Assembly (NCBI RefSeq): GCF_903645325.1 | Contig: NZ_CAHJXQ010000009.1 | Location: forward strand, 41,178-105,177 | Direction of reading: 5' to 3' | DNA: 64,000 nucleotides | Source of the DNA: Microbacterium tenebrionis | Lineage (GTDB): Bacteria > Actinomycetota > Actinomycetes > Actinomycetales > Microbacteriaceae | Shown: positions 54,860 through 62,872 of the stretch, piece after piece | Numbering within the stretch: position 1 is the stretch's first letter | How the letters are laid out: every line of letters starts with the position of its first letter | Notes under the pieces: generated by a model | What the model was told of the DNA's origin: nothing | The model's database searches: none | The model's input: the letters and a program-made list of their open reading frames with translations, nothing else | Position numbers and translations under genes: made by a program

Positions 54860-55924
54860 ATGGCTGATTCCCTGACCTGGCCCGATGTCCTCACGACGCT
54901 TCTGGAGCGTCGCGATCTGAGCGTCTGGGAGTCGACGTGGGCGATGCGTCAGGTGATGCAGGGCAAGGTCTCGGACGCCCAGTTGGCCGGGTTCCTCGTC
55001 GCGCTGCGCGCCAAAGGGGAGACGATCGACGAGATCGTGGGATTCCGCGACGCGATCCTGGAGGCGGCCGTCCCGCTTCGCGTCACGCCGAACGTCCTCG
55101 ACATCGTCGGGACGGGCGGCGATCGATTCGGGACGGTCAACGTCTCGACCACCGCCGCCATCATCATCGGTGCGACCGGAATCCCCGTCGTCAAGCACGG
55201 CAACCGTGCCGCGAGCTCCGCATCCGGCTCGTCCGACGTGCTCGGCGCTCTCGGACTCCAGCTCTCGATCTCGCCCGACGACGTCGCCGCCGTGCTGGAC
55301 CGCACCGGCATCACGTTCGCCTGGGCCGCCGCGTTCCACCCAGGATTCAAGAACGCAGGCGCCGCGCGCAGCGAACTCGGCGTGCCCACCGTGTTCAACA
55401 TGCTCGGCCCGCTGTGCAACCCCGCTCGCGCGGAGGCCAACGCGGTCGGCGTCGCCCAGATGGAGCGGGTTCCCCTGATCACGGGCGTGTTCCGCACCCG
55501 CGGTGCGACCGCGCTCGTCTTCCGCGGTGACGACGGGCTCGACGAGCTGACCACGACAGGTCACAGCCGCATCTGGGAGGTCTCCCGCGGAGACATCCAC
55601 GAGCACGACCTCGATCCTCGTGATCTCGGCATCCCGACGGCGGACATCGCCGACCTCATCGGCGGGTCGCCGGCGCACAACGCCGGCATCCTGCGCGACA
55701 CGCTGGCCGGTACCAGGGGCCCCGTCCGCGACATCGTGCTCCTCAACGCCGCGGCCGGCATCGTCGCGTTCGAGCTGTCGCAGGATGCGACGCAGGCGAC
55801 GCTGCCGATCGTCGAGCGCCTGCGCGAGGCCTATGCGCGTGCCGAAGCGGCCATCGACGACGGCAGCGCGACGGCGAAGCTCGACGCGTGGGTCGCAGCC
55901 ACACGCGAACTCGCCCAGGGCTGA
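54860..55924 (+). CDS. trpD: anthranilate phosphoribosyltransferase
   Basis: Transfers a phosphoribosyl group from PRPP to anthranilate in tryptophan synthesis. The 354 residues carry an N-terminal helical domain, the PRPP/metal loop GTGGDRFGTVNVST, KHGNRAASSASGSSDVLGALG-like active-site loop (HGNRAASS) and PTVFNMLGPLCNPAR. It is isolated from other trp genes, as in many actinobacteria. The start at ATG 54860 follows a close -10 box; the frame is open upstream but no site supports it. Palindromes upstream may mediate regulation. Confidence 0.96.
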   Translation: MADSLTWPDVLTTLLERRDLSVWESTWAMRQVMQGKVSDAQLAGFLVALRAKGETIDEIVGFRDAILEAAVPLRVTPNVLDIVGTGGDRFGTVNVSTTAAIIIGATGIPVVKHGNRAASSASGSSDVLGALGLQLSISPDDVAAVLDRTGITFAWAAAFHPGFKNAGAARSELGVPTVFNMLGPLCNPARAEANAVGVAQMERVPLITGVFRTRGATALVFRGDDGLDELTTTGHSRIWEVSRGDIHEHDLDPRDLGIPTADIADLIGGSPAHNAGILRDTLAGTRGPVRDIVLLNAAAGIVAFELSQDATQATLPIVERLREAYARAEAAIDDGSATAKLDAWVAATRELAQG

Positions 55925-55925
55925 G

Positions 55926-56912
55926 ATGGATCCCGTCGACGCGCTGCTCGAGATCGCCTCCCTCCTCGAGCGCGAGCGGGCGTCACGGTACCGCGCGAAG
56001 GCGTTCCGCCAGGCGGCTGCGACCCTGCGCGAGCTCCCGGCCGAGATCATCGAGGACCCGACACGCCTGCGCGCGGCGAAGGGCATCGGCGAGTCGACGT
56101 TCGCCGTGATCCGCCAGGCCCAAGCGGGGGAGGTGCCCGATTACCTCGCGGATCTTCGGGGCCAGGTGGCGCCGGAGAAGACGACGGTGCTGCGCACGAA
56201 GCTGCGCGGCGATCTGCACGCGCACACCGACTGGTCGGACGGCACGACGCCGATCGCCGTCATGGCGGACGCCGCCCGCGCCCTCGGCCACGAGTACCTG
56301 GCGATCACCGACCACTCGCCGCGGCTCCGCGTCGCCCGAGGGCTGTCGGCCGAGCGTCTGCGCGAACAGATTCCGCTGGTGCGCGCGGAGTCGACGGATG
56401 CGTTCAGAATGCTGACCGGCATCGAGGTCGACATCCTCGAGGACGGCGCACTGGACCAGGAGCGGGAACTCCTCGAAGAGGTCGACATCGTCGTGGCATC
56501 CGTGCACTCCAAACTCCGCATGGAATCGCGCGAGATGACCCGGCGGATGCTCACGGCGGTCGCGCACCCGCACGTGAACGTGCTGGGGCACTGCACCGGC
56601 AGGCTCGTGCAGGGCGAGCGGGGGACCCGGCCGCAGTCCGTCTTCGACGCGCGAGCGGTGTTCGACGCGTGCGCCGAGAACGGTGTCGCGGTCGAGATCA
56701 ACTCGCGACCCGAACGGCAGGATCCGCCGGACGATCTGATCGCGATCGCGATCGATGCGGGATGCCTGTTCTCCATCGACTCGGATGCGCACGCGCCCGG
56801 CCAGCTCTCACTGCTCGATCACGGCGCCGAACGAGCGGAGAACGCGTGCGTTCCGGCCGAACGCATCGTGACGACCTGGGGCCTCGAGCGTCTGATGGCG
56901 TGGGCGGAGTGA
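55926..56912 (+). CDS. PHP-domain hydrolase (PolX C-terminal-like)
   Basis: A 328-residue protein with an N-terminal helical domain containing a helix-hairpin-helix (RAAKGIGESTFAVI, about 58-71) and a PHP domain from about 95. Metal-site motifs are DLHAHTDWSDG, ITDHS, EVDIL, VASVHS and DSDAHAPGQ. This resembles the C-terminal half of PolX DNA polymerases without the polymerase domain, so it may be a phosphoesterase or nuclease; substrate unknown. ATG 55926 lies one base after the trpD stop. Its own stop overlaps the transporter gene by four bases. Confidence 0.88.
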   Translation: MDPVDALLEIASLLERERASRYRAKAFRQAAATLRELPAEIIEDPTRLRAAKGIGESTFAVIRQAQAGEVPDYLADLRGQVAPEKTTVLRTKLRGDLHAHTDWSDGTTPIAVMADAARALGHEYLAITDHSPRLRVARGLSAERLREQIPLVRAESTDAFRMLTGIEVDILEDGALDQERELLEEVDIVVASVHSKLRMESREMTRRMLTAVAHPHVNVLGHCTGRLVQGERGTRPQSVFDARAVFDACAENGVAVEINSRPERQDPPDDLIAIAIDAGCLFSIDSDAHAPGQLSLLDHGAERAENACVPAERIVTTWGLERLMAWAE

Positions 56913-57893
56913 TCAGACGATCCGCACCGTGGCCGGTGCTCGTCGGCATCCTCGTCGCGGCTCTCAGTCTTCGCGCGCCGATCATCGCGCTCACGCCGGT
57001 CCTGCCCGAGATCATGGCCGACCTCGGCATCGGCTCCGCGTCGGCGGGACTGCTGACCACCGCGCCGGTGGTGATGTTCGCGCTGATGACGCCGCTCGCG
57101 GCGCTCGTGATCCGCCGCGCCGGCCCCGAGCTCGCGCTGCTGATCGCGCTCGGCGGCGTCATGATCGGCACGCTGGTGCGTGCGCTCCCCGGATTCGGAC
57201 CCATGCTCACCGGAATGGTCATCATGGGCGCGACGATCACAGCCGGAAACGCCGTGATCCCGGTGATCATCCGTCGCGACCTCCCGCCCGAGCGCACGGC
57301 CGTGGCGACGGCTGCGTACACGGCGACGCTGAACGTCGGCTCGCTCCTGACCGCTCTGGCGACCGTTCCTCTGGCGGAGGCGACGGGCTGGTCGGCGGCG
57401 CTGCTGATCTGGGGTGCGTTCACCGTGATCGGTCTCGCGCTGTGGATCGTGCACATCGCCCGAACACGTTCCTGGCGTTCCGCCGAGCGCTCATCGGGGG
57501 AGGCCTCGGAGACCCGCGCGACACGATCCGAAGCGGCGAGCATCACCGGGCCGCTGCCGGTCGTCGTCGACAACCATGGTCGTCGGGATGCTGATAGTCC
57601 CGGAATACGCCGGCGTCTGGGCCTCATTCGGCGTGATCACGCACTCGAGCGGATTCGTGCTGATCGTCACCGGCCTCGTGCGGGTCTCGCGGTCGGATGC
57701 CGAGGCCGCGACGATGTCGGCCGTGGTGCAGGGTGGCGGATACCTGTTCGCCGCTCTCGGTGCGCCGATGATGGGTGCGCTGCGGGAGGCGAGCGGAGGA
57801 TGGCAGCTGCCGCTGCTCGTGGTCGCGGGCATCGTGCTCGTCTACACCGCCTCGCTCGTGTCGGCGATGCTCACGGTGTTCCTGCGGCGCTGA
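56909..57893 (+). pseudogene. CynX/NimT-type MFS transporter, broken
   Basis: Two parts in different frames. GTG 56909 opens a frame encoding six spans (for example VLVGILVAALSLRAPIIAL and SAALLIWGAFTVIGLALWIV) up to about 57560. A second frame resumes from about 57576 with VVGMLIVPEYAGVWASF and SAVVQGGGYLFAALGAPMMG, giving the last three spans to a stop at 57893. The two or three spans between (normally TM7-TM8/9) are missing, so frameshift plus deletion of roughly 200-300 bases is inferred. GGTCGTCG occurs at both sides of the joint (57559 and 57578). The intact gene would have about 400 residues and overlap the PHP gene. Confidence 0.82.
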
Positions 57894-57897
57894 GCAC

Positions 57898-58827
57898 CTA
57901 TCCGACGGGGCGGTCGAGCGCCGCGATCGCGCGCTGCATGGAGCTGCCGAGGTTCCACTGAGCGGCGAGCTCCTCGGCCGACGCGGTCTGGGCGGCGTCG
58001 AGGGCGCGGGCCGGGGTTGCGGGAACCGCGATGTCGAGGCCCCGTGCGACCTCGACGACAGTCGGTGCGACATCGAGGTAGTCGGATGCCGCGATGACCT
58101 TCGCCTGCACACCTGCGCTCATGCCTTCGCCGGCGACCGCGGCGGCACGGATGCCGGCGAGATCGCCGTGGTCCTTGAGGAGCGCTGCTGCTGTCTTCTC
58201 GCCGACGCCGGCGACTCCGGGCAGGCCGTCCGAGGCGTCGCCGCGCATGGTCGCGAAGTCCGCGTACTGCGAGGGGAGGACGCCGTACTTCGCGACGACG
58301 GTGGCGTCGGTGACGATCTCGAGGTTGCTCATGCCGCGCGCGGTGTAGACGACGCGGATGCCGCGGTCGTCGTCGACGAGCTGGAACAGGTCGCGGTCGC
58401 CGGTGACGATGTCGACGGGGATGGTGGATCGCGTCGCGAGTGTACTGATGACATCATCGGCCTCGTGGGCGGCGACTCCGATGATCGGGATGCCGAGGGC
58501 GGTGAGCGTCTGGCGGATCAGAGGGATTTGGGCTTCGAGCGGATCGGGCACCTCTTCGACGTCCGGTCCTGCGGCGACGACTTCGACGACGCGGTGCGTC
58601 TTGTAGCTGGGGATGAGGTCGACGCGCCAGTGCGGGCGCCAGTCGTCGTCCCAGCAGGCGACGATGTGCGTGGGCTCGTAGAGCGTGACCAGCTTCGCGA
58701 TGATGTCGAGCAGACCACGCGCCGCGTTCACCGATGTGCCGTCCGGTGCCTTCACCTTGTCCGGTACGCCGTAGAACGCGCGGAAGTACAGGGATGCGGT
58801 GTCCAGCAGCATCAGCTTGTCGCTCAT
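57898..58827 (-). CDS. 5'-3' exonuclease (flap-nuclease family)
   Basis: A stand-alone homologue of the 5' nuclease domain of DNA polymerase I, 309 residues, cytosolic. It shows LLDTASLYFRAFYG, VNAARGLLDI, VACWDDDWRPHWR, HEADDVISTLA and VTGDRDLFQLVDD, which supply the metal-binding acidic residues, and a helix-hairpin-helix with DGLPGVAGVGEKTAAALL. It probably removes RNA primers or flaps; redundancy with PolA is inferred. Its stop is four bases from the end of the transporter remnant. Confidence 0.92.
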   Translation of the reverse strand: MSDKLMLLDTASLYFRAFYGVPDKVKAPDGTSVNAARGLLDIIAKLVTLYEPTHIVACWDDDWRPHWRVDLIPSYKTHRVVEVVAAGPDVEEVPDPLEAQIPLIRQTLTALGIPIIGVAAHEADDVISTLATRSTIPVDIVTGDRDLFQLVDDDRGIRVVYTARGMSNLEIVTDATVVAKYGVLPSQYADFATMRGDASDGLPGVAGVGEKTAAALLKDHGDLAGIRAAAVAGEGMSAGVQAKVIAASDYLDVAPTVVEVARGLDIAVPATPARALDAAQTASAEELAAQWNLGSSMQRAIAALDRPVG

Positions 58828-58853
58828 GCGTTCAGCATGTCACAGGGGAACGG

Positions 58854-59687
58854 TCAGCATCCGGGGGAGCTCGGCGCCTGTTCGCAGGTGTAAGCGACGA
58901 GCGCGGTGTGCGCCTCGAAGATGCGGATCTCCTGCGGTGCGCCTGCCGAGGTGACCTCGCCGGCGATCGGGAACCAGCCGACGCCCAGATCGATCTCAGC
59001 GGTGTAGCGGACGTCGACCTGCGCGGTGTATGCGCCGCGTTCGGCATAGGTGTGGCTCGTGTCGGTCGGCGTGAACTGCGCCTGGCCGAGGGCCTCCCAT
59101 GTCTCGCCGCCCGTGGTCGTGGTCGCTGTGGACCCGTCGCCGAACGCGAAGTCGAACGCGGAAGGGGTGAAGCGGACAGCGAGGGGGAATCCGAAGAGTT
59201 CGCCGTCGACGGTGTGCACGGATGCGTCGGCGACGAAGTTCGTCGGAAGGCCGGCGACGCCGACGTTGTCGGGCTCGCCGGTGATGACGGAGCCGTCCGG
59301 AGCGAAGCGGGCGAGGTCGGTGATCGTGATCGGCGGGATGCCGGCCTCCTCGTCCTGCTCCTCAGCGGGTTCCTCGCCGTCTTCGCCGGGGAGGAAGCAG
59401 GGGCGGCCGGAGTCCCACGCGTCCAGGCACAGCGTGAACTTGTCGGGGACGGGTGGGGCAGGGGACCAGTCGATGATGATCTGCTGCCAGTCGTCCCGGG
59501 AGATGGGGAAGATGCCCGGGTCGGGGGAGGTGGTCTGGGTTCCGTCAAGGATGATCTCTGAGCCGGAGTTACCTACTGAGCATGCGCCCAAGTCCTCTTT
59601 CCACTGCGGGCACGAAGAGGTTGCTGCCATCCCCGTGGGCACAAACGCCGCGAGAACGATTGACAACGCCGTCAGGAGCCCGCGCAC
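58854..59687 (-). CDS. secreted PKD-like protein, function unknown
   Basis: A 277-residue exported protein. The signal peptide covers about 1-21 (ending GMA). After it come six cysteines (SSC, GAC, TLC, RPC, YTC, PGC), an acidic Glu/Asp stretch near 105-115, and a region reading like a PKD fold: FDFAFGDGSTATTTTGG and TSHTYAERGAYTAQVDV. Such proteins are common in Microbacterium, typically beside a small lipoprotein gene, as here. The 5' end overlaps the lipoprotein gene by 16 bases. Function unknown; the cysteines may form three disulfides. Confidence 0.82.
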   Translation of the reverse strand: MRGLLTALSIVLAAFVPTGMAATSSCPQWKEDLGACSVGNSGSEIILDGTQTTSPDPGIFPISRDDWQQIIIDWSPAPPVPDKFTLCLDAWDSGRPCFLPGEDGEEPAEEQDEEAGIPPITITDLARFAPDGSVITGEPDNVGVAGLPTNFVADASVHTVDGELFGFPLAVRFTPSAFDFAFGDGSTATTTTGGETWEALGQAQFTPTDTSHTYAERGAYTAQVDVRYTAEIDLGVGWFPIAGEVTSAGAPQEIRIFEAHTALVAYTCEQAPSSPGC

Positions 59688-60217
59688 GTCTCATCCTCGA
59701 CCGCTTGGGATTCGCTGAGCGAGAGGCGGGATCCGCTCATCGTGAAGGTAACGTCGACGGCGGAGTGATCGGGGCGCGTAGGCGAGACGAGTGATGTGCC
59801 ATCAGCATCAACCACATCAACGTCGCTCAAGTCTTTACACACCCGAGCACTTACTGTGCCGTCACTCGTGACCGTCGCTCCTCGGAACCATTCGATTGCG
59901 GCGGCCCCGGTTCGAGTCACGCCCTCGGCATGCAGTTGTGATAGCCCTTCGCGCTCTTCCGATCGATACGTCCCCGAAGTGAACTCGTCTAGTTGATCGA
60001 AAGTAGACGGGTCGCTGTAGTCCACGGCGTTGAATGCGTCGTTGTATGCCCGGTACACCTCCTCGGCGGCTGCGAACGCCTCCTCCTCGCTGGCGAACGC
60101 GGCGGTCGGCGTGGGCGTCGGCTCGGGCGCGGGCGTGCACGCGCTCAGCGTCGCTCCGGCCAGCATCAGCAGCGCCAGCATCCGGAACCGGTTCGTCGTC
60201 GATCGGAGCACCATCAT
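59672..60217 (-). CDS. lipoprotein of unknown function
   Basis: A 181-residue lipoprotein: signal peptide with lipobox LSAC (C27), a Pro/Thr linker, and a domain of about 140 residues beginning SEEEAFAAAEEVYRAYNDAF, possibly NTF2-like. Base composition is clearly lower in GC than the surroundings in about 59780-60060, which may reflect recent acquisition. ATG 60217 follows TACCGT by six bases on the minus strand. Its 3' end overlaps the PKD-like gene, suggesting a functional pair. Confidence 0.8.
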   Translation of the reverse strand: MMVLRSTTNRFRMLALLMLAGATLSACTPAPEPTPTPTAAFASEEEAFAAAEEVYRAYNDAFNAVDYSDPSTFDQLDEFTSGTYRSEEREGLSQLHAEGVTRTGAAAIEWFRGATVTSDGTVSARVCKDLSDVDVVDADGTSLVSPTRPDHSAVDVTFTMSGSRLSLSESQAVEDETCAGS

Positions 60218-60223
60218 CCGATC

Positions 60224-60229
60224 ACGGTA
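60224..60229 (-). promoter_or_regulatory. possible -10 box of the lipoprotein gene, leaderless type
   Basis: On the minus strand TACCGT ends 6 bases before ATG 60217. Confidence 0.45.
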
Positions 60230-60256
60230 GCCCGACCCCGCCGCATCCCGCCGTAC

Positions 60257-60265
60257 TTATCCACA
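60257..60265 (+). promoter_or_regulatory. DnaA-box sequence upstream of rpsA
   Basis: TTATCCACA, a perfect match to the E. coli DnaA box, occurs once, in the intergenic region 164-172 bases before rpsA. Confidence 0.4.
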
Positions 60266-60428
60266 GCACACCGATGGCGCCATCTCTGATACTCTGAAGT
60301 GTCACTCGTGGCGCGTACACGCGCGCCCGGGTGTCACCAATCAAATCCAACTGCCTTTCCAGCGCTGGTCACGCGTGCGTGAGTGCTGAACAGGCCCGAG
60401 TATCCACCCAACAAGGACAACCCACTAC

Positions 60429-61892
60429 ATGACTACCGCAACGACCGCCCCGGCCACCAAGCAGGTCGCCATCAACGACATCGGATCTGCTGAGGACTTC
60501 CTGGCCGCGGTCGAGAAGACTCTGAAGTTCTTCAACGACGGCGACATCATCGAAGGAACGATCGTCAAGATCGACCGCGATGAGGTTCTGCTCGACGTCG
60601 GCTACAAGACCGAGGGTGTCATCCCCTCCCGCGAACTTTCCATCAAGCACGACGTCGACCCCAACGAGGTCGTCAAGGTCGGCGACGAGGTCGAGGCCCT
60701 GGTTCTCCAGAAGGAGGACAAGGAAGGCCGTCTGATCCTCTCCAAGAAGCGTGCGCAGTACGAGCGCGCCTGGGGCGACGTCGAGAAGATCAAGGAGAAC
60801 GACGGCGTCGTCACCGGCACCGTCATCGAGGTCGTCAAGGGCGGCCTCATCGTCGACATCGGCCTCCGTGGCTTCCTGCCCGCGTCGCTCATCGAGCTGC
60901 GTCGCGTCCGCGACCTGACCCCCTACCTGGGCCAGGAGATCGAGGCGAAGATCCTCGAGCTGGACAAGAACCGCAACAACGTCGTCCTCAGCCGCCGCGC
61001 TCTGCTCGAGCAGACGCAGTCCGAGTCGCGCACGACGTTCCTCAACAACCTGCACAAGGGCCAGGTCCGCAAGGGCGTCGTCTCGTCGATCGTCAACTTC
61101 GGTGCGTTCGTCGACCTCGGCGGCGTCGACGGTCTCGTCCACGTCTCCGAGCTGTCCTGGAAGCACATCGAGCACGCCTCCGAGGTCGTCGAGGTGGGCC
61201 AGGAGGTCACCGTCGAGATCCTCGAGGTCGACCTCGACCGCGAGCGCGTCTCACTGTCGCTCAAGGCGACGCAGGAGGACCCGTGGCAGGTCTTCGCCCG
61301 CACCCACGCGATCGGCCAGATCGCTGCGGGCAAGGTCACCAAGCTCGTTCCGTTCGGTGCGTTCGTCCGCGTCGCAGACGGCATCGAGGGCCTCGTGCAC
61401 ATCTCCGAGCTCTCCAGCAAGCACGTCGAGCTGGCTGAGCAGGTCGTCTCCGTCGCCGAAGAGGTCTTCGTCAAGGTCATCGACATCGACCTCGAGCGTC
61501 GCCGCATCTCGCTGTCGCTCAAGCAGGCCAACGAGTCGGTCGACCCCAACGGCACCGAGTTCGACCCGGCCCTGTACGGCATGCTCGCCGAGTACGACGA
61601 GAACGGCGAGTACAAGTACCCCGAGGGCTTCGACCCCGAGACGGGTGCCTGGAAGGAAGGCTTCGACGCTCAGCGCGAGGCATGGGAGCAGGAGTACGCT
61701 GCGGCCCAGGCTCGCTGGGAGGCTCACAAGGCAGCCGTCGTCAAGGCCGCCGAGGCCGAGGCTGCCGCGGGCGACGACTTCGGCGCAGCCGCGGGTCAGT
61801 CGTTCACGAGCGACTCCGCCGGCGCCGGCACGCTCGCCGATGACGAGGCTCTCGCGGCTCTCCGCGAGAAGCTCTCGGGCGGCAACGCGTAA
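60429..61892 (+). CDS. rpsA: 30S ribosomal protein S1
   Basis: RNA-binding ribosomal protein assisting mRNA loading. The 487 residues contain four S1 domains (about 40-105, 125-185, 205-275 and 290-360), recognisable from repeats such as GTIVKIDRDEVLLDVGYKTE, VNFGAFVDLGGVDGLVHVSE and VPFGAFVRVADGIEGLVHIS. Six domains are usual in E. coli; four is the common actinobacterial form. The C-terminus is an Ala/Glu-rich tail. A 210-base upstream region includes a possible -10 (TACTCT, 60290-60295) with a long leader and a direct repeat of GTGTCAC (60299 and 60331). Confidence 0.97.
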   Translation: MTTATTAPATKQVAINDIGSAEDFLAAVEKTLKFFNDGDIIEGTIVKIDRDEVLLDVGYKTEGVIPSRELSIKHDVDPNEVVKVGDEVEALVLQKEDKEGRLILSKKRAQYERAWGDVEKIKENDGVVTGTVIEVVKGGLIVDIGLRGFLPASLIELRRVRDLTPYLGQEIEAKILELDKNRNNVVLSRRALLEQTQSESRTTFLNNLHKGQVRKGVVSSIVNFGAFVDLGGVDGLVHVSELSWKHIEHASEVVEVGQEVTVEILEVDLDRERVSLSLKATQEDPWQVFARTHAIGQIAAGKVTKLVPFGAFVRVADGIEGLVHISELSSKHVELAEQVVSVAEEVFVKVIDIDLERRRISLSLKQANESVDPNGTEFDPALYGMLAEYDENGEYKYPEGFDPETGAWKEGFDAQREAWEQEYAAAQARWEAHKAAVVKAAEAEAAAGDDFGAAAGQSFTSDSAGAGTLADDEALAALREKLSGGNA

Positions 61893-61904
61893 GCACGTCC
61901 CACT

Positions 61905-61942
61905 GGAACGGGCCGTCACCCTTCGGGGTGGCGGCCCGTTCC
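61905..61942 (+). terminator. terminator after rpsA with TTCG tetraloop
   Basis: A 17-bp stem (61905-61921 with 61926-61942, one G-T pair) closed by the stable C-TTCG-G loop; no long T-run. Confidence 0.88.
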
Positions 61943-61970
61943 GCGTCTGCGGATGGCTTCGTGACGCAAC

Positions 61971-61989
61971 GTTACGCCCGACTCGTAAC
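61971..61989. promoter_or_regulatory. GTTACG-N7-CGTAAC inverted repeat, possible operator
   Basis: A perfect 6-bp inverted repeat overlapping a TAACAT -10 candidate (61986-61991) upstream of the ABC operon. A variant, GTGACG, lies at 61961-61966. Confidence 0.55.
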
Positions 61990-62017
61990 ATGGCGAAGGG
62001 TCCGCGACGATGGAGGA

Positions 62018-62872
62018 ATGAGCTCCGCACTCCTTCCTCCGCGCACGGAGAACGCCGCGCCCTCGGGCGCCGCGACCGCCGTGCGTCTGGACGGCGTGCG
62101 ACGCAGCTTCGTCGTCGCCGAGGGGCAGCGCCCCGTTCTGCGCGACCTCGACATCGAGCTCGGTGCCGGTGAGATCGTCGCGGTCGTCGGCCCGTCCGGA
62201 TGCGGCAAGTCGACGCTCCTGCGCCTGATCGCCGGCCTCGACACCCCGACCGGCGGCATCATCTCGATCGATGGAACCGGCGTCGCCGACACCGACGAGC
62301 GCACGGCCGTCGCCTTCCAGGAACCGCGGCTGCTGCCGTGGCGCACCCTCGCGCAGAACGTCGAGCTCGGGCTTCCCCGCTCGCTGAAGGGCCGCTCCGC
62401 GCGCAAGGAGCGCGTCGCCGAGCTCCTCCGCCTCGTCGGGCTCGAGCACGCCGCGGACCAGCGACCCCGCGAGGTGTCCGGCGGCATGGCGCAGCGGGCG
62501 TCCCTCGCCCGGGCCCTCGCCCGCAACCCCAGCGTCCTGCTGCTCGACGAGCCCTTCGGCGCGCTCGACGCCCTGACCCGGCTACGGATGCAGGACCTCC
62601 TGCTCGACATCCACGCCGCCGAGCCGACGACCATCCTCCTCGTCACCCACGACGTCGAAGAGGCCCTCTACCTCGCGGACCGCGTGCTGCTGCTGCGCGC
62701 GCTGACCGCAGACCCCGACCCGGATGCCGCCTCGATCGCCCGAACGATCGATGTGCCCGGCATCCGCCCGCGAGACCGCGCCGATCGCGGCCTCGCGGAC
62801 CTGCGCGCCGAACTCCTCGAGGGGCTCGGCGTCGACACCCACCACCACAACACCAATCTGGAGCCCCGATGA
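62018..62872 (+). CDS. ABC transporter ATP-binding protein (SsuB/TauB/NrtD type)
   Basis: Energising subunit of a sulfonate/nitrate-type importer. In 284 residues are Walker A VGPSGCGKST, Q-loop AFQEPRLLPWRTLAQNV, the signature VSGGMAQRASLARAL, Walker B VLLLDEPFGALDA and the H-loop VTHDVEEAL. The RLLPWRT motif is typical of this subfamily. ATG 62018 has GGAGG only one base before it, closer than usual; an alternative start would extend upstream without better support. The stop overlaps the binding-protein start by four bases. Confidence 0.9.
   Translation: MSSALLPPRTENAAPSGAATAVRLDGVRRSFVVAEGQRPVLRDLDIELGAGEIVAVVGPSGCGKSTLLRLIAGLDTPTGGIISIDGTGVADTDERTAVAFQEPRLLPWRTLAQNVELGLPRSLKGRSARKERVAELLRLVGLEHAADQRPREVSGGMAQRASLARALARNPSVLLLDEPFGALDALTRLRMQDLLLDIHAAEPTTILLVTHDVEEALYLADRVLLLRALTADPDPDAASIARTIDVPGIRPRDRADRGLADLRAELLEGLGVDTHHHNTNLEPR

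Noticed and set aside
59895..59925. GTTCGAGTC, like a tRNA T-loop
   Set aside because: It lies inside the lipoprotein coding region, and no acceptor stem or other arms can be formed around it.
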